Assembly: GCA_963667875.2 (NCBI GenBank)
Contig: CAXXGC010000005.1
Span: 186,001-250,000, forward strand
Direction: 5' to 3'
Origin: JAEXOD01 sp963667875
Lineage (GTDB): Bacteria; Bacteroidota; Ignavibacteria; Ignavibacteriales; Melioribacteraceae
Length of the DNA stretch: 64,000 nt
The position numbers were made by a program, and so were the translations under genes. The notes beneath the pieces are model-generated. The model was not told the origin of the DNA and ran no database searches. It worked only from the letters and a program-made list of their open reading frames with translations. This document shows, piece by piece, positions 8,382-16,812 of this stretch (within the stretch, counting starts at the first letter, position 1; each line of letters opens with the position of its first letter).

Positions 8382-8972
8382 TCAATTCTTTGGATAATAA
8401 TAATTAACTAAAAGTTTCTTTAATTCATTTTTTCCGGTGCCTTTTACTCCTGAATACAAAAATAAATTCTCACCGAACACTAAATTGTTAAAAGCCTTGC
8501 AAATATTTCTTTTTGCTTCAGCAAGTTCAGATTGTTTTAATTTATCAACTTTACTTAAAACCGCAACATAATTTAAATTTTGGGCATTAACAAAATCGTA
8601 TAATAAATAATCCAATTTAGTGGGTTCTATTCTGGAATCAATAAAATGTAAAACAAAAGCTATATTCCTTTGTCCCTTTAAATAACCGCTTATAAGTTTT
8701 TCCCAACTTTCTCGTTCGGTTTTAGCTATTTTAGCATATCCGAACCCGGGTAAATCTACAACATAATAGGTGTCTTCAACTAAGTAATAATTTATTGAAC
8801 GGGTCTTACCCGGAGTAGAACTTACTTTTGCCAAATTCTTTTTATTATAAAAAGAATTAATAAAAGTCGATTTACCTACATTTGACCTTCCGCATAAAAC
8901 AACTTCGCTTATGTTTTCTTTGGGCAAATCTGGTAAATGAAAAACGGATTTAACAAAATGGACTTCACTCAT
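8382..8972 (-). CDS. engB: Ribosome biogenesis GTP-binding protein EngB/YsxC
   Basis: The 196-residue TRAFAC GTPase shows G1 GRSNVGKST (28-36), G2/switch SSTPGKT, G3 DLPGFGYA and G4 SKVDK, all diagnostic of EngB/YsxC, which helps late assembly of the large ribosomal subunit. It is the first gene after the ribosomal superoperon. Its ATG lies only a few bases beyond the T tract of the rplQ terminator, so there is no room for a normal Shine-Dalgarno sequence. It is expressed either by readthrough or from a start close to the RNA 5' end. Confidence 0.95.
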   Translation of the reverse strand: MSEVHFVKSVFHLPDLPKENISEVVLCGRSNVGKSTFINSFYNKKNLAKVSSTPGKTRSINYYLVEDTYYVVDLPGFGYAKIAKTERESWEKLISGYLKGQRNIAFVLHFIDSRIEPTKLDYLLYDFVNAQNLNYVAVLSKVDKLKQSELAEAKRNICKAFNNLVFGENLFLYSGVKGTGKNELKKLLVNYYYPKN

Positions 8973-8975
8973 AAT

Positions 8976-9011
8976 ACAAAAAAAAAGAGCAATCGTAATA
9001 CGATTACTCTT
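8976..9011 (-). terminator. Terminator of the ribosomal protein superoperon
   Basis: An inverted repeat at 8985-9011 pairs AAGAG with CTCTT and AATCGT with ACGATT around a three-base loop. The one mismatch is a G-U pair only in minus-strand RNA, giving a 12-bp stem. A run of nine T residues follows on the minus strand. It lies 22 bp after the rplQ stop codon and ends the long leftward run of ribosomal genes. Confidence 0.9.
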
Positions 9012-9033
9012 TTGTACAAATTATAAATATATA

Positions 9034-9591
9034 CTAGTTGTTTTCCTTAGTTTCTTCAGTTGTAGCTGTATTAACTTCAGTATCGGCAACTATATCATTA
9101 TTAGTTTTTTCTTCAGTTGGTTTATTAACAGTTTCTTCAATAACAGTAGCATCTTGAACTTTTGCTTTATCAACAGTAGTTGTTTTTTTAGTTTCAACAA
9201 CTTCTTTTTTGTGTTCTTTAACAGTTCCACCAGTATTATAATCAACAAATTCAAGTATTGCAACTTCAGCAGCATCACCTCTACGGTTACCTAATTTCAC
9301 AATTCGTAAATATCCACCTTTGCGATCTAATATTTTTTCGCGGATATCGCCAAATAATTCTTTAACAGCATCTTTATCATTTACAAATCGTGCAATAAAT
9401 CTTCTATTTGCTACTGAATCTTCTTTTGCCTTTGTAATTAAAGGTTCAATAAATGTTCTCGCTTCTTTAGCTTTAGCAACAGTTGTTTTTATTTTTTTAT
9501 GAAGAATTAACGCCGTAGTTAATGATTTTAATAACGCTAAACGATGGCTGTATGTTCTTCCTAAGTGATTACCTTTAACTCTGTGTCTCAT
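9034..9591 (-). CDS. rplQ: 50S ribosomal protein L17
   Basis: The first roughly 115 of 185 residues are a standard L17 domain (start MRHRVKGNHLGRTYSHR), which binds 23S rRNA near the exit tunnel. A tail of about 70 residues rich in Lys, Glu, Thr and Val follows. Many L17 proteins end near residue 120; acidic or Lys-rich tails are common in Bacteroidota-Chlorobiota relatives and are probably disordered. It is the last gene of the alpha cluster, 21 bp after rpoA, and is followed by an intrinsic terminator. Confidence 0.97.
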   Translation of the reverse strand: MRHRVKGNHLGRTYSHRLALLKSLTTALILHKKIKTTVAKAKEARTFIEPLITKAKEDSVANRRFIARFVNDKDAVKELFGDIREKILDRKGGYLRIVKLGNRRGDAAEVAILEFVDYNTGGTVKEHKKEVVETKKTTTVDKAKVQDATVIEETVNKPTEEKTNNDIVADTEVNTATTEETKENN

Positions 9592-9612
9592 TATTTTACC
9601 TTAAATTTCAGT

Positions 9613-10608
9613 TTAATTATTCTCTTTTTTTTCATTTACATATTTATCCACATCCATCCCGAATTCTAAATTGTAATTTTCAACAATTTCAACCAATTCA
9701 GCTAAGGATTTTCTTCCGAAATTTCTGAATTTTAACATTTCATTTTCATCACGTCTTACTAAATCACCTAACGATTTAATGTTAGCTGCCTTTAGACAGT
9801 TATGCGAACGAACGCTTAATTCAAGATCGTCAACACTTGTATTTAGAATTCTTTTAATTCTCTCAAATTCAAGGTCTTTTTCGTTTTCTACTTTAGTTTC
9901 TTCCGGTTCACTTTCAAAATGTATGAATAATTTAACATGATCTTGCAATACTTTTGCTGAACTTGATAATGCTTCTTCAGGAGTAATAGAACCGTCAGTT
10001 GTGATTTCGATAGTTAATTTTTCAAAATCGTTTTTTTCACCAATTCTAACATTTTCTATATCATATCTAACATTAACTATTGGTGTAAAGATAGCATCAA
10101 TTGGAATTAATCCAATCATTTGATCTACTATCACTTGTTCAGTACTTGGTACATAACCTTTTCCTATTCCAAATCTTAATTCCATAACCATTTTACCTTC
10201 GGAATTAATAGTTGCAATATGTTGATCCGGATTCAAAACTTCTATATCTGGTGAAAATTTACAAAGGTCACCTGCTAATAAATCACAAGGTCCATCAACA
10301 GAAATTTCCAATTTAATTGCTTTTTTATTCACCAATTTAAGTCTAACTTTTTTTAAGTTAAGAATTATATCAGTAACATCTTCTAAAACACCAGGAATAG
10401 TAGTAAATTCATGCAAAACACCATCTATCCTAATTGCAGTAAAAGCAGCACCTGTTAAAGATGATAAAAGTACTCTTCTTAACGAGTTACCTAAAGTTAC
10501 TCCATATCCTCTCTCTAAAGGTTGGACGGTAAATCTACCAAATTGTGGTGTAGCTGATTGGTCGTCCAAAATAACTTTGTCCGGCATCTTAATAAACGGG
10601 TAGCTCAT
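9613..10608 (-). CDS. rpoA: RNA polymerase alpha subunit
   Basis: The 331-residue protein has the dimerising N-terminal domain (about 1-235; LERGYGVTLGNSLRRVLLSS is the classic assembly segment) and a C-terminal domain (about 250-320; ELSVRSHNCLKAANIKSLGD) that contacts UP-element DNA and activators. Length and order are normal. It lies between rpsD and rplQ in the usual alpha-operon order. Confidence 0.98.
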   Translation of the reverse strand: MSYPFIKMPDKVILDDQSATPQFGRFTVQPLERGYGVTLGNSLRRVLLSSLTGAAFTAIRIDGVLHEFTTIPGVLEDVTDIILNLKKVRLKLVNKKAIKLEISVDGPCDLLAGDLCKFSPDIEVLNPDQHIATINSEGKMVMELRFGIGKGYVPSTEQVIVDQMIGLIPIDAIFTPIVNVRYDIENVRIGEKNDFEKLTIEITTDGSITPEEALSSSAKVLQDHVKLFIHFESEPEETKVENEKDLEFERIKRILNTSVDDLELSVRSHNCLKAANIKSLGDLVRRDENEMLKFRNFGRKSLAELVEIVENYNLEFGMDVDKYVNEKKENN

Positions 10609-10635
10609 TTATAGTCCTCTTAATTAATTTCAATT

Positions 10636-11262
10636 TTACTTAGAATATAACTCAACAATCAATTGTTCGTTTGCAATCAACGGTACATCTTCTCTGTTAG
10701 GAACTTGTAAAAAAGTACCTTTTAAAGCAGCTTTATCTGTTGATAACCAATTATATGTATCATCTTTGGCTTTGCGTAATGAACTATGAATTACTTCTAA
10801 TTTTTTACTCTTTTCTCTAACTGCAATAACATCACCTGCACCAACTAAAAATGAAGGTACATCAACAATAATATTATTAACAGAAAAATGACGATGTAAA
10901 ATTAATTGTCTTGCAGCTTTACGTGATGGAGCAAATCCTAAACGATAAACTACATTGTCTAAACGTCTTTCTAATAATTTTACCAAGTTTTCACCGGTAA
11001 CACCCTTAGCGCGATTAGCTTTCTCAAATAAATTAGTAAACTGAGTTTCTAAAACTCCGTATACTCTTTTTACTTTTTGTTTTTCACGTAACTGAACACC
11101 ATATTCTGAAAACTTAGCACGTCTTGAAAGTCCATGTTGTCCCGGAGGATAATTTTTCTTTTCTAATGGACATTTTTCAGAGGTACATTTCGAGCCTTTC
11201 AAAAATAATTTTTGTTTTTCTCTTCTACAAAGTTTACAAACTGGTCCGGTATGTCTAGCCAT
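10636..11262 (-). CDS. rpsD: 30S ribosomal protein S4
   Basis: This 208-residue S4 is the zinc-binding form: C9, C12, C26 and C31 make the N-terminal CxxC...CxxxxC site. The S4 RNA-binding domain follows (RLDNVVYRLGFAPSRKAARQ). S4 nucleates assembly of the 30S body and in many bacteria represses its own operon. It sits between rpsK and rpoA as usual. Confidence 0.98.
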   Translation of the reverse strand: MARHTGPVCKLCRREKQKLFLKGSKCTSEKCPLEKKNYPPGQHGLSRRAKFSEYGVQLREKQKVKRVYGVLETQFTNLFEKANRAKGVTGENLVKLLERRLDNVVYRLGFAPSRKAARQLILHRHFSVNNIIVDVPSFLVGAGDVIAVREKSKKLEVIHSSLRKAKDDTYNWLSTDKAALKGTFLQVPNREDVPLIANEQLIVELYSK

Positions 11263-11279
11263 CTAATATTTCTCCTAAT

Positions 11280-11666
11280 TTAAACTCTTCTACGTTTTGG
11301 TGGTCTGCAACCATTATGAGGTATAGGCGTAATATCTTTTATAGACATTATTGAAAGCCCTGCTGTATTTAATGCACGGACAGCAGCTTCTCGGCCTGAT
11401 CCCGGTCCTTTTACAAATACATCAATTCTTCTTAAACCTAATTCATAAGCTTCCTTACCTGCAGCTTCAGCGGTAACCTGTGCTGCAAAAGGAGTGTTCT
11501 TCCTCGAACCCTTAAATCCATTTTTACCGGCAGATGACCAAGAAATTGTATTTCCATAAATATCTGTAACTGTAACAATTACATTATTAAAGGAAGCTTT
11601 AACATGAGCAACACCAATTGCATCAACATGAACTTTTTTCTTTGTCTTTTTAACAGCTTTAGCCAA
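11280..11666 (-). CDS. rpsK: 30S ribosomal protein S11
   Basis: The 128-residue protein matches S11 throughout, ending in the conserved PIPHNGCRPPKRRRV. S11 forms part of the 30S platform near the mRNA exit. The N-terminus is Lys-rich. Gene order rpsM-rpsK-rpsD-rpoA-rplQ is the standard alpha cluster, and the gap to rpsD is only 17 bp. Confidence 0.98.
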   Translation of the reverse strand: MAKAVKKTKKKVHVDAIGVAHVKASFNNVIVTVTDIYGNTISWSSAGKNGFKGSRKNTPFAAQVTAEAAGKEAYELGLRRIDVFVKGPGSGREAAVRALNTAGLSIMSIKDITPIPHNGCRPPKRRRV

Positions 11667-11692
11667 ATCTAACTCCTTTTATTTACTTTTTT

Positions 11693-12076
11693 TTATTTCT
11701 TAGCAGCTACTTTTTTCTTTCCGGCTACTGTTCTTCTTTTTCCTTTTCTCGTTCTAGAATTTGTTCTAGTACGTTGTCCCCTAACCGGTAGACCTCTTCT
11801 ATGCCTAATACCACGATAACTACCTATATCCATTAAACGTTTAATGTTTTGTTGGATTTCGCTTCTTAGATTTCCTTCTACCTTATATTCAGTAGTCATA
11901 ATTGAGCGAATTAAAGCTATTTCTTCTTCGTTCAATTCACTAACTTTTTTATCAGGATTTACATTTGCTTGAGCCAATATTTTTTTTGCACTGTACTGGC
12001 CAATTCCGTAAATATAAGTTAAACCTATAAATGCTTTCTTTTGTTTTGGTAAGTCAATTCCAGCTATACGAGCCAA
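11693..12076 (-). CDS. rpsM: 30S ribosomal protein S13
   Basis: The 127-residue S13 starts MARIAGIDLPKQK and has the C-terminal rRNA-binding signature RGIRHRRGLPVRGQRT, with a basic tail ending KKVAAKK. It sits in the 30S head and contacts the P-site tRNA and the 50S subunit. It starts 24 bp after rpmJ. Confidence 0.98.
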   Translation of the reverse strand: MARIAGIDLPKQKKAFIGLTYIYGIGQYSAKKILAQANVNPDKKVSELNEEEIALIRSIMTTEYKVEGNLRSEIQQNIKRLMDIGSYRGIRHRRGLPVRGQRTRTNSRTRKGKRRTVAGKKKVAAKK

Positions 12077-12100
12077 ATCGTTAACCTCCTAATTAATTAT

Positions 12101-12214
12101 TTATCCTTGACGTTGTTTATGTTTTGGGTTTTTGCAAATTACCCTTACAACGCCTTTCCTTTTAACTATTTTGCAATTATCACACATTTTTTTAATGGAT
12201 ACGCGTACTTTCAT
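12101..12214 (-). CDS. rpmJ: 50S ribosomal protein L36 (zinc-binding form)
   Basis: A short frame encodes 37 residues beginning MKVRVSIKKMCDNCKIVKRK. The zinc ligands C11, C14, C27 and H32 are present, so this is the zinc-ribbon C+ form of L36. The gene lies between infA and rpsM, as in most bacteria. The ATG at 12214 starts 9 bp after the infA stop. Confidence 0.97.
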   Translation of the reverse strand: MKVRVSIKKMCDNCKIVKRKGVVRVICKNPKHKQRQG

Positions 12215-12223
12215 CGTTAATTC

Positions 12224-12442
12224 CTATTTATATCTATATGTAATTCGACCTTTATTCAAGTCATATGGCGATAATTCGATTGCGACCTTATCACCTACTA
12301 AAATTTTTATAAAATGCATTCTCATTTTACCGGAAATATGTGCTAATATTTCATGACCATTTTCAAGTTTTACATTGAAATATGCATTTGGTAATGTTTC
12401 GGTTACTATACCGTCAACTTTAATTTGTCCTTGTTTAGCCAT
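12224..12442 (-). CDS. infA: Translation initiation factor IF-1
   Basis: The 72-residue protein is a single S1-type OB fold (MAKQGQIKVDGIVTETLPNA; LENGHEILAHISGKMR), the normal length for IF-1, which occupies the ribosomal A site during initiation. It starts 3 bp after map and precedes rpmJ, the usual context in the spc-alpha junction. Confidence 0.98.
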   Translation of the reverse strand: MAKQGQIKVDGIVTETLPNAYFNVKLENGHEILAHISGKMRMHFIKILVGDKVAIELSPYDLNKGRITYRYK

Positions 12443-12445
12443 ATT

Positions 12446-13210
12446 TTAACAAACGCTTAATATTTCTGGTTTACCATTTATAATTGCTATTGTATGTTCA
12501 TAATGAGCAGAAGGTTTTTTATCGGCAGTAGTTACTGTCCAACCATCGTAAGGGTTAAACTTAACTTTACAGACACCTTCATTTACCATTGGTTCAATTG
12601 CCAATGTCATGCCGTTTTTTATTAAAGCTCCTGTTCCTTTTTTTCCGTAATTTGGAATTGCTGGATCTTCATGCAATTTTTTTCCAACACCATGACCTGT
12701 TAAATCTTTAACAATGGAAAAACCATTCGATTCAACATGAAGTTGTACTGCATTAGAGATGTCACCAATTCTGTTTCCGGCTATTGCAGCTTCAATTCCC
12801 TTGTATAAAGATTCTTCTGTAACTTTCATAAGTCTCTTTTTTTCAGAGGAGATTTCACCTACTGCAACCGTTAAAGCAGCATCACCATAATAACCATTTT
12901 TAAGAACACCAATATCTATTGATATGATTTCACCGTTTTTCAATTCTCTTGCACCTGGTATTCCATGAACAACTTCTTCATCTATCGAAGCACATATTGA
13001 ACCGGGAAACGGTATATCATTCATTCTGCCATATCCTTTAAATGCAGGTATAGCATTATTACTTCTTATATAATCTTCAGCAATTTTATCAAGTTCTAAA
13101 GTTGTTATTCCAGCCTTTGCATAACTTTTAACAAGCTGTAAAGTTTCAGCTACAATTTTAGAACTTTCTTTAATTAATTCAATTTCACTATTATTTTTAA
13201 TTAGAATCAC
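12446..13210 (-). CDS. map: Methionine aminopeptidase, type I
   Basis: The 254-residue pita-bread metallopeptidase removes the initiator Met from new proteins. Metal ligands can be recognised in the segments ISIDIGVLKNGYYGDAA (two Asp), GHGVGKKLHEDP (His), AIEPMVNEG (Glu) and the last Glu near HTIAI. No N-terminal zinc extension is present. It lies between secY and infA, the common spc-operon arrangement. Confidence 0.97.
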   Translation of the reverse strand: MILIKNNSEIELIKESSKIVAETLQLVKSYAKAGITTLELDKIAEDYIRSNNAIPAFKGYGRMNDIPFPGSICASIDEEVVHGIPGARELKNGEIISIDIGVLKNGYYGDAALTVAVGEISSEKKRLMKVTEESLYKGIEAAIAGNRIGDISNAVQLHVESNGFSIVKDLTGHGVGKKLHEDPAIPNYGKKGTGALIKNGMTLAIEPMVNEGVCKVKFNPYDGWTVTTADKKPSAHYEHTIAIINGKPEILSVC

Positions 13211-13229
13211 AATATACCAAAATAATCTG

Positions 13230-14558
13230 TTATCTTCTACCTCTAATTTTACCTGATTTCATAAAACCATCATAATGACGCATTAAAAGATGAGATTCTA
13301 TTTGTTGTAAGCTATCTAAAGCAACACCAACCATAATTAACAAGCTTGTACCACCAAAAAATGAAGCAAAACTACCTGAAACTCCAAATCGTGTAACAAA
13401 AGCTGGTAAAATAGCAATGATTGCTAAAAAGATACTACCCGGTAATGTAATTTTTGTTAAGATATTATCAATAAATTCAGCAGTTGGTTTACCTGGTCTA
13501 ATACCGGGAACAAAACCACCCTGTTTTTTCATATTTTCAGCTACATCCTGTGGATTAAAAGCTATAGCGGTATAAAAATATGTGAAGAACACAATTATCA
13601 ATGCATATATAAAAGAATATGTAAATGATGTGTGTACAAAATAACCTGCTAAAGTCTGCATTGCTTCACTATTAGGGAAGAATGATAATACTGTATTAGG
13701 AATAAACATAATTGATTGTGCAAATATTATAGGCATAACACCAGCTGTATTCACTCGTAATGGAATATACTGTGTAACACCGCCATAAACTTTTCTACCA
13801 ACAACACGTTTAGCATACTGTACAGGAATTCTACGCATACCTTGAGTTACTAAAATAATACCAGCAATTACTACAACCATAAGAGATAAAATTATTATTT
13901 CAATAATTAAATTTCTTTGTCCGGCTGCAATTAAACGATATTCATCCAACAATGCAAAAGGAAGACGATTAACGATACCAATAAAAATTATAAGTGAAAT
14001 ACCATTACCAATACCGCGCTCTGTTATTTGTTCGCCAAGCCACATAATAAACATTGTACCGGCAACTAAAAACAATATTGCAGTAAACGTAAAAGCAAAA
14101 CCAGGAGCAGCAACAATTGATGCACCATTATAATTTAAGGTATTAAGATGTATTGTAACACCCCAAGCTTGAAATGCAGATATTATTACAGTACCATATC
14201 TTGTAAGTTGGTTTATTTTTTTCTTCCCATCTTCGCCTTCACGTTGAAGTTTTTGGAAGTAAGGGATAACTGCTCCCCCCAACTGTAGGATGATAGATGC
14301 ACTAATATACGGCATAATTCCTAACGCAAATATTGCAGCGTTAGAAAAAGCACCACCAACAAACAAGTCATAAAGACCAAATAAGTTATCAGATGTTTTG
14401 CCACTCATGGCTTCTGATAACAAAAATGAATCGATTCCCGGCAAAGTAATGTGGGATCCAACTCTCACAATAAGTAACAAGGCTAAAGTATAAACTATTT
14501 TTTGCCTTAGTTCACTAATTTTGAATATGTTTCTAAAGGTATCTTGTAGCCTACTCAT
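13230..14558 (-). CDS. secY: Preprotein translocase subunit SecY
   Basis: The 442-residue protein has the alternating hydrophobic segments of the ten-helix SecY channel, starting with the amphipathic N-terminal helix (LQDTFRNIFKISELRQKI). It contains the conserved AFNPQDVAENMKKQGGFVPG loop and the C-terminal RRHxG-like basic tail. It forms the inner-membrane SecYEG pore. Its start overlaps the rplO stop by one base (position 14558), implying translational coupling. Confidence 0.98.
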   Translation of the reverse strand: MSRLQDTFRNIFKISELRQKIVYTLALLLIVRVGSHITLPGIDSFLLSEAMSGKTSDNLFGLYDLFVGGAFSNAAIFALGIMPYISASIILQLGGAVIPYFQKLQREGEDGKKKINQLTRYGTVIISAFQAWGVTIHLNTLNYNGASIVAAPGFAFTFTAILFLVAGTMFIMWLGEQITERGIGNGISLIIFIGIVNRLPFALLDEYRLIAAGQRNLIIEIIILSLMVVVIAGIILVTQGMRRIPVQYAKRVVGRKVYGGVTQYIPLRVNTAGVMPIIFAQSIMFIPNTVLSFFPNSEAMQTLAGYFVHTSFTYSFIYALIIVFFTYFYTAIAFNPQDVAENMKKQGGFVPGIRPGKPTAEFIDNILTKITLPGSIFLAIIAILPAFVTRFGVSGSFASFFGGTSLLIMVGVALDSLQQIESHLLMRHYDGFMKSGKIRGRR

Positions 14559-15022
14559 TAAAGTTTTATCTCGTTAATTGTTCCGCCAACAGCTTCAATT
14601 TTTTGTTTAGCCGAAGCACTAAATTTATGGGCTTCGATATTTAATTTTGCTTTTAACTCACCTTCACCTAATATTTTAAAAGGTTCGGCAGCTTTAGATA
14701 TAACACCATGTTTATATAAAACAGCAGCGTTAATAATACCATCAGTTACTTTTTGTTCATCAACCAATAATTGTAATCTTTCTACATTAATTGCTTGAAA
14801 ATAAATTTTAAATATATTTGTAAAACCTCTTTTAGGTACTCTTCTTTGAAGAGGCATTTGACCACCTTCAAACCATGCACGAAATTTAGCACCTGCACGT
14901 GATCTTTGACCGTTCATACCTCTTGTAGCTTGTCCGCCATGCCCAGAACCTTCACCACGACCTACTCTTTTTTTGGTATGGTGCGAACCTTCAGCGTATT
15001 TTAAATTGCTTAATATATCCAT
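14558..15022 (-). CDS. rplO: 50S ribosomal protein L15
   Basis: The 154-residue L15 has the Gly-rich N-terminal extension (KKRVGRGEGSGHGGQATRG) that threads into 23S rRNA and a C-terminal globular domain. The stop codon shares a base with the secY start. Gene order rpmD-rplO-secY is the standard spc order. Confidence 0.98.
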   Translation of the reverse strand: MDILSNLKYAEGSHHTKKRVGRGEGSGHGGQATRGMNGQRSRAGAKFRAWFEGGQMPLQRRVPKRGFTNIFKIYFQAINVERLQLLVDEQKVTDGIINAAVLYKHGVISKAAEPFKILGEGELKAKLNIEAHKFSASAKQKIEAVGGTINEIKL

Positions 15023-15034
15023 AATTTTTTTACC

Positions 15035-15223
15035 CTATTCTTCAATTTCTTCTACTTTTACAAGATGATTTACTTTATTAATCATGCCTCTAATTTGAGG
15101 AGTATCATTATGTACTTTAACATAATTAGGTCGTCCCAATCCGAGAGCTTCAATAGTTCTTTTCTGAGTAAAAGGTCTATCGATAATACTACGTGTTTGT
15201 GTTATTTTTAATTTTTTGCTCAT
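15035..15223 (-). CDS. rpmD: 50S ribosomal protein L30
   Basis: This 62-residue protein has the small L30 ferredoxin-like fold (KLKITQTRSIIDRPFTQKRT; LGLGRPNYVKVHNDTPQIRG). The length is normal. It lies 12 bp upstream of rplO and 11 bp after rpsE. Confidence 0.97.
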   Translation of the reverse strand: MSKKLKITQTRSIIDRPFTQKRTIEALGLGRPNYVKVHNDTPQIRGMINKVNHLVKVEEIEE

Positions 15224-15234
15224 TATTGCCTCTG

Positions 15235-15741
15235 TTACGAATTAAATAACTCGTTTACGGTCATACCACGTTTTCTTGCCATTGTAAAGGCATCAATTAA
15301 ATTAACTAAACCATTTAAGGTTGCTTTAACTTGATTGTGTGGATTACTGGAACCTAACGACTTGGTTAAGATGTCTTGTATACCAGCAGATTCTAACACT
15401 GCTCTAACTCCACCGCCGGCTATTAATCCGGTTCCGGGGGTTGCCGGTTTTAATAATACTTTACCGGCGCCAAATTTACCAATAATTTCGTGTGGAATTG
15501 TTCCTTTTACAATCGGTACTCTATAAACGTTTTTCTTAGCGTCTTCCATGCCTTTGGTAATAGCATCAGTAACTTCATTAGCTTTACCTAAGCCTACACC
15601 AACATGACCTTTACCATCGCCAACCACTACTATTGCGTTAAAGCTGAATCTTCTACCGCCTTTAACTACTTTAGCAACACGATTGATATGTACAACCTTT
15701 TCTTTTAAGTTTTCAATTCCCGATACTTTTTTTGGCTTCAA
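15235..15741 (-). CDS. rpsE: 30S ribosomal protein S5
   Basis: The 168-residue protein has the N-terminal dsRBD-like domain (RVAKVVKGGRRFSFNAIVVV) and the C-terminal S5 domain (GTGLIAGGGVRAVLESAGI). S5 acts at the mRNA entry and in decoding accuracy. Unusually, a tRNA-Gln gene lies between rplR and rpsE, so S5 translation begins 43 bp downstream of the tRNA 3' end. Confidence 0.98.
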   Translation of the reverse strand: MKPKKVSGIENLKEKVVHINRVAKVVKGGRRFSFNAIVVVGDGKGHVGVGLGKANEVTDAITKGMEDAKKNVYRVPIVKGTIPHEIIGKFGAGKVLLKPATPGTGLIAGGGVRAVLESAGIQDILTKSLGSSNPHNQVKATLNGLVNLIDAFTMARKRGMTVNELFNS

Positions 15742-15784
15742 TTTTAACTCCGTTGTTTCATATATTAACTTAAAAAAATTTTTG

Positions 15785-15855
15785 CTGCCGGGAGAGGATT
15801 CGAACCTCTGCAGACGCCTCCAAAGGGCGTTGTCCTGCCATTAGACGACCCGGCA
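15785..15855 (-). tRNA. tRNA-Gln (anticodon TTG) inside the spc operon
   Basis: The minus strand folds as a 71-nt cloverleaf: a 7-bp acceptor stem TGCCGGG/CCCGGCA with discriminator G, a D arm, a 5-bp anticodon stem with loop CTTTGGA (anticodon TTG), and a T arm with GGTTCGAATCC. The weak U1-A72 pair and G73 are identity elements of bacterial tRNA-Gln. CCA is not encoded. It sits 11 bp after the rplR stop and 43 bp before the rpsE start on the operon strand, so it must be cut from the ribosomal protein mRNA by RNase P and 3' processing. Confidence 0.95.
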
Positions 15856-15866
15856 ATCATAAACTT

Positions 15867-16232
15867 TTAAAACTTTAATCCTGCTTCTCTTGCTCCGTCA
15901 GCAACACTTTTAATTCGGCCATGATACTCATAACCGCCTCTATCAAATACTACAGTTGTTATTCCTTTTTCAAGGGCTAATTTCCCTGCTAACATTCCAA
16001 CTAATCTGCTTTTAGCAATTTTAGTTTTAGTATTTTTTATTTCTTCTGCTATTTCTTTCGAAATACTTGAGGCACTGACTAATGTTACTTTATTAACATC
16101 ATCAATAACTTGTAAATATATTTGACTTAAACTTCTAAAAACAGATAATCTTGGACGTTCTGGTGTTCCAAATATTTTTTTTCTTACTCTTACCTGTTTT
16201 CTTGCTCTACGATTATAGTCTTTTTTTATCAT
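15867..16232 (-). CDS. rplR: 50S ribosomal protein L18
   Basis: This 121-residue protein is L18, the 5S rRNA-binding protein of the central protuberance (RPRLSVFRSLSQIYLQVIDD; YHGRIKSVADGAREAGLKF at the C-terminus). Length and position after rplF are normal. The next gene on the transcript is tRNA-Gln rather than rpsE. Confidence 0.98.
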   Translation of the reverse strand: MIKKDYNRRARKQVRVRKKIFGTPERPRLSVFRSLSQIYLQVIDDVNKVTLVSASSISKEIAEEIKNTKTKIAKSRLVGMLAGKLALEKGITTVVFDRGGYEYHGRIKSVADGAREAGLKF

Positions 16233-16257
16233 TTTTAATCATCTCTCCAAAAGGTTA

Positions 16258-16794
16258 TTACTTACCAGCAGCTTTACCGGCTTTCCTAATAATAACTTCA
16301 TTACTATACTTAATTCCTTTACCTTTATATGGTTCAGGTTCTTTTAAGGAACGAATTTTTGCAGCTACTAAACCAACTAAAGCTTTATCACTTCCAAACA
16401 CTTTAATTTGAGTGTTTGTAGGAACTTCTATTTTTATTCCAACCGGTGGTTCAAATAATATTGGGTGTGAATAACCTAAATTTAAGAGAACACAATTACC
16501 TTTGGCTTCTGCACGATACCCAACACCAACTATATCTAGTGTTTTTGTAAAACCGGTAGTTACTCCGGTAACCATATTTTGTATTAATGCACGTGTTAAT
16601 CCATGTAATGATCTGTTTTCTTTTTGATCATTCATTCTTGTTACAATTATTTCTTCATTTGTAATGTCAACTGTAACATTTTGATGCACTTTAGTTTCTA
16701 ATTCACCAAGTGCTCCTTTTACTTTAACGGTATTATTTTCCTTAGTTACCGTTACACCTTTTATATCAATAGGCTTTTTACCAATTCTCGACAC
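16258..16794 (-). CDS. rplF: 50S ribosomal protein L6
   Basis: The 178-residue protein has the two tandem L6 domains and the conserved C-terminal motif EPYKGKGIKY. L6 lies near the sarcin-ricin loop and the factor-binding site. It starts 18 bp after rpsH and ends 25 bp before rplR. Confidence 0.98.
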   Translation of the reverse strand: MSRIGKKPIDIKGVTVTKENNTVKVKGALGELETKVHQNVTVDITNEEIIVTRMNDQKENRSLHGLTRALIQNMVTGVTTGFTKTLDIVGVGYRAEAKGNCVLLNLGYSHPILFEPPVGIKIEVPTNTQIKVFGSDKALVGLVAAKIRSLKEPEPYKGKGIKYSNEVIIRKAGKAAGK

Positions 16795-16812
16795 AGCTAA
16801 ACCTCGTTAAAA

